Origin: Flavobacteriaceae bacterium
GTDB taxonomy: Bacteria > Bacteroidota > Bacteroidia > Flavobacteriales > Flavobacteriaceae
Length of the DNA: 64,000 bases
Direction: 5' to 3'
Assembly (NCBI GenBank): GCA_947446865.1
Contig: CANFHX010000001.1
Span: 62,001 to 126,000 of the forward strand
This document shows positions 35,369 to 43,859 of this stretch, in pieces. The notes below the pieces were generated by a model. The model did no database searches. It saw only the letters and a list, made by a program, of their open reading frames with translations, and was not told where the DNA came from. The position numbers and the translations under genes were made by a program. Each line of letters starts with the position of its first letter. The stretch's first letter is position 1.

Positions 35369-35445
35369 TGGTGGAGAATATCGGAGTCGAACCGATTACC
35401 TCTTGCCTGCCAGGCAAGCGCTCTAGCCAAATGAGCTAATCCCCC
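35369..35445 (-). tRNA. tRNA-Ala (anticodon GGC), island target
   Basis: A complete 77-nt cloverleaf with encoded CCA. The acceptor stem GGGGGAT/ATTCTCC contains the alanine identity pair G3-U70. The D arm is GCTC...GAGC, and the anticodon stem CTTGC/GCAAG encloses the loop CTGGCAG, giving anticodon GGC (35409-35411). The T arm is ATCGG TTCGACT CCGAT. The 3' half from the anticodon loop onward is repeated at 14711-14752, so the functional gene is now a chromosome/island hybrid. Confidence 0.97.
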
Positions 35446-35603
35446 TTATATTTAGCAAATGTAAATTATTATTATTATTATTATTATATTTTATATAGTA
35501 TTTTTTAAAGTTTTAAGACTTTTAATTGTGAATATCTAAAAAAAAATACCTATAATTGCACTACCAATCAATATATTACCTAATTTAATAACAAAATCGT
35601 TCT

Positions 35604-37490
35604 ATGAAAAAAATTACTTTACTATTTTTATTTTTATTTGCACTGCAAAGTCAGGCACAAACTTATTATTCTGAAAACTTTGAATCAGGCCTTAATGGTT
35701 GGACATCTACTGATTTAGATGGAGATGGACATATATGGGATGTATTAAATGCTTCTTCTATTAACAGTACTCTTGGTTTGAAATCTTTAGTTTCGTTTTC
35801 TTATGACGATACATCCGTAGCTCCACTAACTCCGGATAATTTAGCAACTTCCCCTGCAATTAACTTAACTACTGTCACTGCGCCTAATGTTTTTTTCTTA
35901 TACGACCAACTTACAGCTTCAAGTTGGCCAGACGAACATTATGCAATATACATAACAACATCTAATGACCCAGCGGTAATTACAGCATCTACTCCTTTTT
36001 ATGAAACGAGTGTTACACAAGTTGTTCTTACTAATAAAGTGTTTGATTTATCAAGTTTTATCGGTCAAACCGTTTATATTAGTTTTAGACATTTTAGTTG
36101 TACAGATAAATATTATTTAATATTGGATAATATGATTGTAAAAACATTGTTGACAGATGATGTTTCTGTGGTTTCTTCAAAATTGAACCGATATAGTATG
36201 TTAAACACATCTAATACATTGTCTTTAACATTAAAAAACACCGGAGCTAATCCAATAACAAATGTAACTGTTAATTGGAATGATGGCACTGACCATAGCT
36301 CTACAATACCTGTAACATTAGCATCTCAACAAGTAGCTACAATAAACCATCCAACAGGAGTTCAATATGCAACTATTGTTGAGAAAACTATAGCTATTAA
36401 TGCTACCCAAGTAAATGGAAATGTAGATAGCGATACTAGTAACAATACAAGTTCTATTAAATTTAATACTATTAGTCAAGCATCAATTAAAAATGTATTA
36501 TTTGAAGAAGGTACAGGAACTTGGTGCCAATGGTGTCCAAGAGGAGCTGTAGCTATGAATTACATGGATGCTACTTATCCTGCTCAATTTATTGGAGTTG
36601 CAGTTCATAATAGCACTAGTGACCCAATGCGACTTGCAGCTTATGATACTGCTGCAGGAATAACAGGTTTTCCAGGAATGAATGTAGATAGATCAGTCAA
36701 AAATTCAGGAGTAAGTCAAGCGTTAATGGTATCTAATTTTAACACAAGAAAAGTACTTGCAACTCCTGTAAGTCTAGATGCAACAGGCAGCAGTATAGGT
36801 TCTGCAGTTACTATAAATGTAAGTGCTACTTTTAGATCTATATTTGCAGCGTCTAATTTTAGATTAGGAGTAATAATTTCGGAAGATGGTGTACATGGTA
36901 CAACATCTGGATATAATCAAGCCAATGCTTATGCTGGTGGAGCAAGTGGAGTAATGGGTGGTTTTGAAGTATTACCAAACCCTGTTCCTGCAGCACAAAT
37001 GACATACAACCACGTTGGTAGAGCTTTACTAGGTGGGTATACTGGCCAAACTGGTTCTGTGCCTGCAATAATTACGGATGGTCAACTAGTAAATTATACT
37101 TTTAATTATACTATTCCTACTACAAGTGTTGCAGCTAATATGCATGCAGTTATAGTATTAATTGATCAAGTTACGGGTGAAGTTGTAAATGCTAAATCGG
37201 TTGTTTTAACCTCACTACTTGGTGTTGATAGCAATAATTATTTAAAAGACGCTGTTCAAATTTATCCAAACCCTGCAAGTGATTATTTTAATATTAAAAA
37301 CTTAAAAGGCGGTGATTATACAATTACTATTTATGATATGTTAGGTAAAGCGGTACAAACTGTAGAGTCTAAAAATGTTATAGAAAATGAAGCAGTAACT
37401 ATTCCAGTAAAAGGAATTTCTACTGGAGAATATATTGTAAACATTGCATCTGGAACTAGTTCTACTAGCTTACATTTGTTAGTAAAATAA
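35604..37490 (+). CDS. T9SS-secreted protein with cleaved-adhesin and Omp28-like domains
   Basis: A 628-residue surface protein. Signal peptide 1-18; a cleaved-adhesin-type jelly roll (about 20-180; YYSENFESGLNGWTSTDLDGDG and ISFRHFSCTDKYYLILDNM); a CARDB-like beta domain (about 185-290). An Omp28-like thioredoxin fold follows, with CQWCPRG near residue 310. The T9SS type A sorting domain starts near 550 (VQIYPNPASDYF). The CxxC motif suggests disulphide exchange, although Omp28 proteins are better known as adhesins. It is followed by a hairpin and then another T9SS protein. Confidence 0.88.
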   Translation: MKKITLLFLFLFALQSQAQTYYSENFESGLNGWTSTDLDGDGHIWDVLNASSINSTLGLKSLVSFSYDDTSVAPLTPDNLATSPAINLTTVTAPNVFFLYDQLTASSWPDEHYAIYITTSNDPAVITASTPFYETSVTQVVLTNKVFDLSSFIGQTVYISFRHFSCTDKYYLILDNMIVKTLLTDDVSVVSSKLNRYSMLNTSNTLSLTLKNTGANPITNVTVNWNDGTDHSSTIPVTLASQQVATINHPTGVQYATIVEKTIAINATQVNGNVDSDTSNNTSSIKFNTISQASIKNVLFEEGTGTWCQWCPRGAVAMNYMDATYPAQFIGVAVHNSTSDPMRLAAYDTAAGITGFPGMNVDRSVKNSGVSQALMVSNFNTRKVLATPVSLDATGSSIGSAVTINVSATFRSIFAASNFRLGVIISEDGVHGTTSGYNQANAYAGGASGVMGGFEVLPNPVPAAQMTYNHVGRALLGGYTGQTGSVPAIITDGQLVNYTFNYTIPTTSVAANMHAVIVLIDQVTGEVVNAKSVVLTSLLGVDSNNYLKDAVQIYPNPASDYFNIKNLKGGDYTITIYDMLGKAVQTVESKNVIENEAVTIPVKGISTGEYIVNIASGTSSTSLHLLVK

Positions 37491-37496
37491 ATTACT

Positions 37497-37528
37497 AAGG
37501 CATTTATGACAGTGTCGATAAATGCCTT
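37497..37528 (+). terminator. Hairpin between two T9SS genes
   Basis: Perfect 11-bp arms AAGGCATTTAT (37497-37507) and ATAAATGCCTT (37518-37528). The right arm contains an in-frame ATG at 37522 that would otherwise be taken as the next start; the hairpin argues against using it. Confidence 0.75.
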
Positions 37529-37545
37529 TATCAAATTCAATTATT

Positions 37546-38298
37546 ATGAAAAAAATTATATTTTCAGCATTAGTATTGTTTGCCTTTTCGGTTAACGCTA
37601 TTGCTCAATTTACAGTTTCTAAAACAGACGGAACTCCAGTTACTAGTGGTCAAACCCTTACTTTTAACTCTATAGTTTATTCTCAGTCATCTTTGGCTTT
37701 AAAAATAACTAATACCGCTTCTGGGGCTATTAACTTAAGAATGATGTGTCAAAACATGACTAACACCACAGGTTTAGGTATGGAAGTTTGTTTTGGTACG
37801 GATTGCTATAGTGACACCTCTATTAATCAAGTGTTTCCGCCTTTAGATTCTGCGCCAACACATGGTCCAATAAATATAGCTGTCGGTGGTTTTGATACTA
37901 CTTCGCATTTTTTTAATAATAATCTTGGAATTTCAACAACTGTTCCTGTAGATTATGTTTTTAAAATATATCAAGTAAGTAATTTTGGTACCGAAATAGG
38001 AACGCCATTTATTTTTACCTATCGCTACGATGCTACACTTTCTAACAATATTGTAGGAGGGTTAAGTACTAAAAGCGTTATTATTAAATCAACTACTATT
38101 GAAAATAATTTAGATTTAGAAGTAAATTCAAAATCCGATTTTACAATCTATGATTTAAATGGTAAGCTAGTTTTAGCAAATAAATTAGATTATGGAATGC
38201 AATCGGTAGACGTTTCTAACTTATCTTCTGGATTATATTTAATAAACTTTATTGATGAAAAAGCAGATGCTTTCTCCTTAAAGTTTGTAAAAAAATAG
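37546..38298 (+). CDS. T9SS-secreted protein
   Basis: About 250 residues from the ATG at 37546, which gives a clean signal peptide (MKKIIFSALVLFAFSVNAIAQ). An earlier ATG at 37522 lies in a hairpin and would add eight non-signal residues. The mature part is a beta-rich Ig-like domain (about 22-165; LALKITNTASGAINLRMMCQNM) with Cys pairs (MMCQN, VCFGTDC). A T9SS type A domain forms the last 70 residues (NSKSDFTIYDLNGKLV... LYLINFIDEKADAFSLKFVKK). Function unknown; surface-exposed or released. Confidence 0.78.
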   Translation: MKKIIFSALVLFAFSVNAIAQFTVSKTDGTPVTSGQTLTFNSIVYSQSSLALKITNTASGAINLRMMCQNMTNTTGLGMEVCFGTDCYSDTSINQVFPPLDSAPTHGPINIAVGGFDTTSHFFNNNLGISTTVPVDYVFKIYQVSNFGTEIGTPFIFTYRYDATLSNNIVGGLSTKSVIIKSTTIENNLDLEVNSKSDFTIYDLNGKLVLANKLDYGMQSVDVSNLSSGLYLINFIDEKADAFSLKFVKK

Positions 38299-38316
38299 AT
38301 TTTAAAATAAATTCTT

Positions 38317-38345
38317 AAAAGTTCGCATCTTGCGAACTTTTTTGT
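38317..38345 (+). terminator. Terminator after the second T9SS gene
   Basis: Perfect 11-bp arms AAAAGTTCGCA (38317-38327) and TGCGAACTTTT (38331-38341) with a three-base loop, followed by T residues. Confidence 0.93.
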
Positions 38346-38422
38346 TTTTAATAAAAGCCGTATTTATCAAATTAAAACGCATAGTATTCTAAAAATAAGT
38401 ATTTTTATACTTTAAATAAATT

Positions 38423-39376
38423 ATGTCTGTACAAGCAATAAAAATTCTCCACCTCGATAGTAACCATCCTTTGCTGTGGCAACAACTAGAAGATGCTGGT
38501 TTTCAAAACGAAGAAGATTTCACCTCTACTAAAGAAGAAGTCGAAGCCAAGATACACAACTACCACGGCATTGTTATTCGGAGTCGGTTTAAAATAGACA
38601 AGACCTTTCTTAATAAAGCTGCCAATTTGCAATTCATTGCTCGTGTGGGTGCTGGATTAGAAAGTATCGATTGTGATTATGCAACTTCCAAAGGAATTAA
38701 TTTGATTGCGGCTCCAGAAGGCAATAGGAATGCCGTAGGTGAACATACGCTCGGCATGCTACTGTCTTTGATGAACAAATTAAATCGTGCTGATAAATTA
38801 GTGCGGGAAGGCAAATGGATTCGCGAAGGTAATCGCGGTTATGAGTTAGAAAATAAAACGGTCGGAATTATTGGCTATGGCAATATGGGTAAATCTTTTG
38901 CTAAAAAATTGCGTGGTTTTGATGTAGAAGTTATGTGCTACGACATTCAGCAAAATGTAGGCGATGAAAATGCTACTCAAGTAAGTCTGGAAGAACTTCA
39001 GGAAAAATCAGATGTTTTAAGTTTGCACATTCCATGGACTCCAGAAACCGACAAAATGGTAAATGCCAATTTTATTACTTCTTTTGCTAAGCCTTTTTGG
39101 TTTCTCAATACTTCACGAGGTAATAACGTAGTTACTGCCGATGTTGTAACTGCTTTAAAATCGGGTAAAATCCTCGGAGCCGGATTGGATGTTTTAGAAT
39201 ACGAGAAACTATCTTTTGAAAACTTATTTATTAACTCGGACAAACCTGATGCTTTTCAATATTTGTTAGATTCAGAAAATGTTTTACTCACTCCCCACAT
39301 TGCCGGCTGGACTTTTGAAAGCCATCAAAAATTAGCACAGACTATAGTTGATAAGATTATTAGTTTATATAAATAA
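38423..39376 (+). CDS. D-2-hydroxyacid dehydrogenase (phosphoglycerate-dehydrogenase-like)
   Basis: A 317-residue NAD-dependent dehydrogenase without an ACT domain. The nucleotide-binding motif is GIIGYGNMGKSFAKKLRGF (about 149-167). Catalytic residues are visible: Arg in NTSRGNNVV, Glu in LDVLEYEK and His in LLTPHIAGW. The substrate-side VGAGLESIDCDYATSKGI loop is typical of the PGDH/glycerate-dehydrogenase branch. It may catalyse the first step of serine synthesis, but without the ACT domain and without serB/serC neighbours the substrate is uncertain. Confidence 0.88.
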   Translation: MSVQAIKILHLDSNHPLLWQQLEDAGFQNEEDFTSTKEEVEAKIHNYHGIVIRSRFKIDKTFLNKAANLQFIARVGAGLESIDCDYATSKGINLIAAPEGNRNAVGEHTLGMLLSLMNKLNRADKLVREGKWIREGNRGYELENKTVGIIGYGNMGKSFAKKLRGFDVEVMCYDIQQNVGDENATQVSLEELQEKSDVLSLHIPWTPETDKMVNANFITSFAKPFWFLNTSRGNNVVTADVVTALKSGKILGAGLDVLEYEKLSFENLFINSDKPDAFQYLLDSENVLLTPHIAGWTFESHQKLAQTIVDKIISLYK

Positions 39377-39378
39377 AA

Positions 39379-39420
39379 AAAAATGCTTCAAGATTATTAA
39401 AATTTTGAAGCATTTTTTTT
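39379..39420. terminator. Convergent terminator
   Basis: Arms AAAAATGCTTCAA (39379-39391) and TTGAAGCATTTTT (39405-39417), perfect over 13 bases, with A and T runs on the two sides. It serves the dehydrogenase gene and possibly the convergent acyltransferase gene. Confidence 0.9.
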
Positions 39421-39423
39421 ATT

Positions 39424-39440
39424 TTGAACACTGAACACTA
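39424..39440 (-). repeat. Post-stop heptamer repeat after the acyltransferase gene
   Basis: On the minus strand the acyltransferase stop TAG continues as TGTTCAGTGTTCA, two copies of the TTCAGTG heptamer. It is the same arrangement seen after the genes ending at 1078, 50736 and 51323. Confidence 0.75.
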
Positions 39441-41234
39441 TTTCTCCCCCAACTTCCGCTCCAATTCCGCCTGAAATTCTTCCATAACAGGTTTCATAGT
39501 GCTTTCTGGGATATCTGCAATTCGGATATACATTAAACCATCAATAGCATTATTGAATAATGGGTCGACATTAAAAGCTACCAATCGGGCATTTTGCTTG
39601 ATGTATTTTTTAATTAACACCGGAAGGCGTAAACTGCCAGGTTCCAATTCGTCAATAATTTTGTCAAATTTATTTAAATCGGCTTCGGTTTCATCAAAAA
39701 TAAAATCTTTATCGGCGTCTTTAAGTTTTACTTTAAACTCCTTTTTTGGATGCACATATTGCGCAATATAGGGATCATAATAATTAGATTTCATAAATTC
39801 AATCATCAACGATTTAGAAAAATCAGAAAATTGATTGCTTATACTTACGCCACCCAGCAAGAATTTGTGTTCTGGATATCGAAGTGTAGTGTGAATAATT
39901 CCGCGCCAAAGCAAGAACAACGGCATTGGTTTTTGTTGGTATTCTTTTCGGATAAAAGCACGCCCCATTTCAATGGAGTTTTGCATCATCTCGTGCAATT
40001 CACTTTCAAATCGGAACAAATCGTTCAAGTAAAAACCAGCCATACCATATTTTGGAAAAATCTCCGATCCCAATCCCATTCTATAAGCACCAGCAATTTG
40101 TTTTGTTTCATCATCCCAAAGAAACATATGATGGTAGTATTGATCAAACTTGTCTAAATCTATTGACTCGTTTGTACCCTCGCCAACTTCTCTAAAAGTA
40201 ATTTCTCTTAAACGTCCAATCTCATGTAATATATTTGGAATTTTATCTGCTTTAGTAAAGAATACTTCATAGTTTTTACTTTGCAATAAACGACAATCGG
40301 CATCTCTTAGTTTATTGACTTCAGTAACTATTTGTTCCTGGCTTGCCGCAGTAACTATTTTTTTAGGACTTTTCGGGGCTTTTAAATTAGGTACTGACAA
40401 TAGTTTACTTTCCTTATTAAACGAATTCGCCAACATATAGGTTTTTTTCCTTAAAAATTCCGAATATTCTTCGATGGATTTATATTCGTTTTGCTCATTT
40501 ACAGAAATTGCTTTCCCTATTCGAACTTTAATAACCCTATCTTTTTGAGAAAATAATTCCGATGGCAACTTTGCAGTTCTTAATGTGCCATTAATTTTAG
40601 ATAACAAATAAAACAATCGACTGTTTTTGGCATGAAAATAAATAGGAACTACCGGAACTTGCGCTTTTCGAATTACCTTGATAGCGCCCTCTTCCCATTG
40701 TTTATCTACCACTAACTTTCCATCTTTGTAGGTAGAAACTTCTCCGGCAGGAAACATTCCAAGAGGTTTGCCATCACTTAAATGGCGAAAAGTTTCTTTT
40801 AATCCAATCACGCTAGATTTAACATCTTTGTGATTTTCAAATGGATTAACCGGCATTATATATTTTTTGAGTGGCTCAATTCGATGCAATAAAAAGTTGG
40901 CGATAACTTTAAAATTAGGCTCTTTTTCAAGCATTAATTTCAATAATAGAACACCGTCAATTCCACCAAGAGGATGGTTGGAAATGGTTATATAAGCACC
41001 ATCTTTTGGCAATCGTTTTAAATCTTCTTTTGGAATTTCAAATTTTATTTCTAAATCTTCAAGTATAGCATTGAGAAATTCAACATCTTGTAAATGTTTA
41101 TTTCGATCATAAACTTTATTTAAAGTTGAAATTTTAAGTACTTTCATTAATATCCATCCGGCGAAAGTGCCTAAAACTCCATACTTATCAGCGTTTATTG
41201 ATTTTGCAACTTCTTTGGCAGTGACTAAACCCAT
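39438..41234 (-). CDS. olsF: Bifunctional acyltransferase OlsF-like (aminolipid synthase)
   Basis: A 598-residue two-domain protein. The N-terminal half (about 60-270) is a PlsC-type O-acyltransferase with NHPLGGID as the NHxxxxD motif and the FPAGEVS phosphate-binding block. The C-terminal half (about 300-590) is an OlsB-like GNAT N-acyltransferase (REITFREVGEGTNESIDLDKFDQYYHHMFLWD). This fusion is the OlsF/GlsF class, which makes ornithine or glycine lipids in Bacteroidota; whether the amino acid here is ornithine or glycine cannot be told. It acts at the inner membrane. Order and length match the known enzymes. Confidence 0.85.
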   Translation of the reverse strand: MGLVTAKEVAKSINADKYGVLGTFAGWILMKVLKISTLNKVYDRNKHLQDVEFLNAILEDLEIKFEIPKEDLKRLPKDGAYITISNHPLGGIDGVLLLKLMLEKEPNFKVIANFLLHRIEPLKKYIMPVNPFENHKDVKSSVIGLKETFRHLSDGKPLGMFPAGEVSTYKDGKLVVDKQWEEGAIKVIRKAQVPVVPIYFHAKNSRLFYLLSKINGTLRTAKLPSELFSQKDRVIKVRIGKAISVNEQNEYKSIEEYSEFLRKKTYMLANSFNKESKLLSVPNLKAPKSPKKIVTAASQEQIVTEVNKLRDADCRLLQSKNYEVFFTKADKIPNILHEIGRLREITFREVGEGTNESIDLDKFDQYYHHMFLWDDETKQIAGAYRMGLGSEIFPKYGMAGFYLNDLFRFESELHEMMQNSIEMGRAFIRKEYQQKPMPLFLLWRGIIHTTLRYPEHKFLLGGVSISNQFSDFSKSLMIEFMKSNYYDPYIAQYVHPKKEFKVKLKDADKDFIFDETEADLNKFDKIIDELEPGSLRLPVLIKKYIKQNARLVAFNVDPLFNNAIDGLMYIRIADIPESTMKPVMEEFQAELERKLGEK

Positions 41235-41374
41235 TGATTCATTTTTGATTTTAGAACAAAAAACAAATATAGTAAATCTATTGTAACGGAATTTTAAAAA
41301 AAAATAGAATTACAGAAATGGTAAAAAAAACTTAATAATTTCATTTTAATGGGAGAAGTTTTAACGTTTTTATT

Positions 41375-41382
41375 TACTTTTG
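41375..41382 (+). promoter_or_regulatory. -7 promoter element upstream of exonuclease III
   Basis: TACTTTTG fits TAnnTTTG and lies 18 bases before the ATG at 41401. A clear TTG partner about 20 bases upstream is not seen, so only the -7 part is supported. Confidence 0.4.
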
Positions 41383-41400
41383 AAAAACTAAAAATGAAAA

Positions 41401-42162
41401 ATGAAAATCATTTCTTATAATGTTAATGGTATTCGTGCAGCAATAGCTAAAGGGTTTTTAGATTGGTTGCAACAAGCCAACCCCGATGTTATTTGCTTAC
41501 AAGAAATTAAAGCTACCGAAGATCAAATTCCTACGCAAGACATTACCGCTGCGGGGTATCCGTACCAATATTATTTTTCGGCCAATAAAAAAGGATATAG
41601 TGGTGTTGCCATTTTATCAAAAACGGAACCTAAAAAAATTGTTTACGGAACCGGTATTGAACACATGGATTTTGAAGGCAGAAACCTTCGCGCCGATTTT
41701 GAAAACCTTTCGGTGATGAGTTTATACTTGCCATCAGGAACAAACATCAACCGATTGGACCATAAGTTTAAATATATGGACGACTTTCAAAATTATATTA
41801 ATGCCTTAAAGAAGGAAACGCCTAATCTTGTTATTTGTGGCGATTACAATATCTGTCACGAAGCCATAGACATTCACGATCCTATTCGAAATAAAACGGT
41901 TTCTGGTTTCTTGCCCGAAGAACGTGCTTGGCTAGATGCTTTTATGAAATCGGGTTTTGTGGATAGTTTCCGTCATTTTAACAAAGAAGCCCATAACTAT
42001 TCTTGGTGGAGTTATAGAGCAGGAGCAAGAGGTAATAATAAAGGTTGGCGCATAGATTATAACTTGGTAAGCGAAAATTTAAAAGACCGAATGAGTCGTG
42101 CTGTTATTTTGCCCGAAGCCAAACATTCAGACCACTGCCCAATTATGGTGGAAGTGGATTAA
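41401..42162 (+). CDS. xth: Exodeoxyribonuclease III
   Basis: A 253-residue apurinic/apyrimidinic endonuclease and 3'-5' exonuclease of base-excision repair. Motifs in order: MKIISYNVNGIRAA, LQEIKA (metal-binding Glu), GDYNICHEAIDIHDP (catalytic Asp/Asn), WWSYRAGARGNNKGWRIDY and SDHCPIMVEV (catalytic Asp-His). Length matches bacterial ExoA/XthA. It is transcribed alone from a likely promoter in the preceding 130 bases. In the Bacteroidota it is a housekeeping gene. Confidence 0.95.
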   Translation: MKIISYNVNGIRAAIAKGFLDWLQQANPDVICLQEIKATEDQIPTQDITAAGYPYQYYFSANKKGYSGVAILSKTEPKKIVYGTGIEHMDFEGRNLRADFENLSVMSLYLPSGTNINRLDHKFKYMDDFQNYINALKKETPNLVICGDYNICHEAIDIHDPIRNKTVSGFLPEERAWLDAFMKSGFVDSFRHFNKEAHNYSWWSYRAGARGNNKGWRIDYNLVSENLKDRMSRAVILPEAKHSDHCPIMVEVD

Positions 42163-42205
42163 TACATTAATATTACCCCAAACCCTAACATAAATAATAA
42201 AAAAC

Positions 42206-43171
42206 ATGATAAAGAAAATTTCCTTAGGACTATTAGTTTTGGCACTTTCTACCTCTTGTGTATCTAAAAAGATATTCAACGATTTGGAAAATAAATTTGC
42301 CGATTTAAAGAAAGAGAATCGTAAACTAGCCGATGACAATGAAGATTTAACCAAGGTGAAAAATCAATTAGAATTGGATGGAACTAAACTTAAGGCCGAT
42401 TACGATAAGTTGAAAGCCGATAACGACAAGCTACAAGCCAATTATGCCGCTACCGATAAAAGTTTAAAAACCCTCCAAGCTTCTTATAATGCTTTAGAAA
42501 AAGACAGCAATGAAGCTCTAACGGCAAACATTAATAAAAACCGAGAATTGTTAGCTCAGCTTGAGGCTAAAGAAAAATCATTGGCTGCAGAGCAAGCTAG
42601 ATTGAACAAACTTAAATCCGATTTAGAAGCAAGTTCTAAACGTTTAAGCGAATTAGAATCGTATATAGCTGCTAAAGATGCTAGCATGAAAAAACTGAAA
42701 GAAACATTGATGAGATCGTTAAAAGCCTTTGACGGAAAAGGATTAACGGTTCATGAAAAAGACGGAAAAGTGTATGTTTCTATGGAAAACAAATTGTTAT
42801 TCCAAACAGGAAGCTGGGCTGTAAATTCCGAAGGAAAAACTGCAGTAGTTGAAGTAGGTAAGGTGTTGGCACAAAATCCAGATCTTTCTGTATTAATTGA
42901 AGGGCATACCGACGACGATAAAATTACAGGAAATCTTGGTGGTGGAATAGAAAACAATTGGGATCTATCTACCAAAAGAGCCACTGCTATTGTTACTATC
43001 CTTTCCGAAAACAAAGGGGTAAACAAACAAAACCTTACTGCTGCTGGACGTGGCGAATTTGCTCCATTAATGAGCAACGACACTCCAGAAGGGAAGTCTA
43101 AAAACAGAAGAATTGAAATTATCCTAACTCCAAAATTAGATGAAATTTCTAAAATGTTGAACGATTTGTAA
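42206..43171 (+). CDS. OmpA-family lipoprotein with long coiled coil
   Basis: A 321-residue lipoprotein. Lipobox STSC (Cys about residue 18) is followed by a long heptad-containing coiled coil (about 25-165; LKKENRKLADDNEDLTKVKNQ and similar Lys/Asp/Ala repeats). A C-terminal OmpA domain binds peptidoglycan (about 195-310; VLIEGHTDDDKI... NWDLSTKRATAIVTIL... GRGEFAPLMSNDTPEGKSKNRRIEIIL). It therefore probably spans from the outer membrane to the cell wall as a tether. A terminator follows. Confidence 0.92.
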   Translation: MIKKISLGLLVLALSTSCVSKKIFNDLENKFADLKKENRKLADDNEDLTKVKNQLELDGTKLKADYDKLKADNDKLQANYAATDKSLKTLQASYNALEKDSNEALTANINKNRELLAQLEAKEKSLAAEQARLNKLKSDLEASSKRLSELESYIAAKDASMKKLKETLMRSLKAFDGKGLTVHEKDGKVYVSMENKLLFQTGSWAVNSEGKTAVVEVGKVLAQNPDLSVLIEGHTDDDKITGNLGGGIENNWDLSTKRATAIVTILSENKGVNKQNLTAAGRGEFAPLMSNDTPEGKSKNRRIEIILTPKLDEISKMLNDL

Positions 43172-43193
43172 TACGTTTCATTTTCAAAACCAT

Positions 43194-43226
43194 AAAGGCT
43201 CTAAGATTTTTCTTAGGGCCTTTTTT
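43194..43226 (+). terminator. Terminator after the OmpA-like gene
   Basis: Arms AAAGGCTCTAAGA (43194-43206) and TCTTAGGGCCTTT (43211-43223), one T-G pair, with a TTTT loop and a following T run. Confidence 0.9.
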
Positions 43227-43296
43227 ACTTACCCATTAAAAATTTTAAACAATCGTTTTCATTAGTTTATACTTTTCTTAACTAATTTTATACTTT

Positions 43297-43323
43297 TTTG
43301 TTTTTAAAAAAGCAGTACTTTTG
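43297..43323 (+). promoter_or_regulatory. Promoter upstream of the hypothetical membrane protein and efflux operon
   Basis: TTTG at 43297-43300 and TACTTTTG at 43316-43323 resemble the -33/-7 pair, with a somewhat short 15-base gap. The start codon at 43331 lies seven bases after the -7 element. Confidence 0.45.
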
Positions 43324-43330
43324 CGGCCAA

Positions 43331-43726
43331 ATGAAGACATTAGTATTTTTTATGTACATGTTTTTCCTTCTGTTAGGCGGAGGGCAGTATTTTTATGCAA
43401 GTACTTCGGCTAGTCAAGAATTAAAATCTACATTCCCAAAATTTACTAAAGACAAACATTCAGAACATATTCTGGACGACCAAAGCACTACTATTATTGA
43501 AGATACCGATGTAGATGCAGAGGGAGAATTTATAGACAGTGAAGATTACAAAGAAAACGTAGTTAATAAATTTATTTCTAGTAAATACAGTTTATTAAAT
43601 ACGTTATATGCTTCCAATTTCCGTCAATTACTATTAAAATATTACTGTACTCGATTTAATATTTCCCCTGTTTTAGGCATTTCCACCTCGCCAATTTACA
43701 TTACACAACAAGTTTTAAGAATTTGA
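43331..43726 (+). CDS. Hypothetical exported or single-pass membrane protein
   Basis: About 131 residues from the ATG at 43331; a TTG 33 bases earlier also opens the frame but falls inside the promoter. A hydrophobic N-terminal segment (VFFMYMFFLLLGGGQYFYAS) may be a signal peptide or anchor. The remainder is Ser/Thr/Asp-rich (DDQSTTIIEDTDVDAEGEF) with a hydrophobic, basic C-terminus. No family recognised. It precedes the RND efflux operon by about 130 bases on the same strand but may be independent. Confidence 0.6.
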   Translation: MKTLVFFMYMFFLLLGGGQYFYASTSASQELKSTFPKFTKDKHSEHILDDQSTTIIEDTDVDAEGEFIDSEDYKENVVNKFISSKYSLLNTLYASNFRQLLLKYYCTRFNISPVLGISTSPIYITQQVLRI

Positions 43727-43859
43727 TAAACCATTCCAATCGGTTTTAATTGACAGCTTTACCTATTTTGTAAAATTGTTGTCGTTTTCTATTTTCAAAA
43801 ATTTTCATTTTTCAAAATAATAATTTCACACTTAAATTATTTAATTTTCATCACATACC

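Larger units (their letters stand above)
14711..35413. mobile_element. Genomic island integrated in tRNA-Ala(GGC), about 20.7 kb
   Basis: The boundaries are a 42-bp direct repeat formed by the displaced tRNA 3' half (14711-14752) and the intact tRNA (35372-35413). A tyrosine recombinase lies toward the right end, and the contents are typical accessory genes: nuclease-like, HEPN-like, serine recombinase, orphan methyltransferase, polymerase-like replication protein and excisionase-like protein. A second pair of about 50-bp imperfect direct repeats (14789-14838 and 33111-33160) suggests the integrase unit proper may end near 33.2 kb, with the metal-related genes added separately. No conjugation genes are visible, so it is not self-transmissible by the usual type IV route. 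Confidence 0.88.
35225..35603. other. Island/chromosome junction region
   Basis: Besides the two terminators and the tRNA listed separately, 35300-35330 holds three ACTCCAC/GTCCAC-type direct repeats about 13 bases apart. A (TTA)n microsatellite of about eight units lies at 35465-35490, directly upstream of the tRNA 5' end. No protein-coding gene is seen. Confidence 0.6.
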
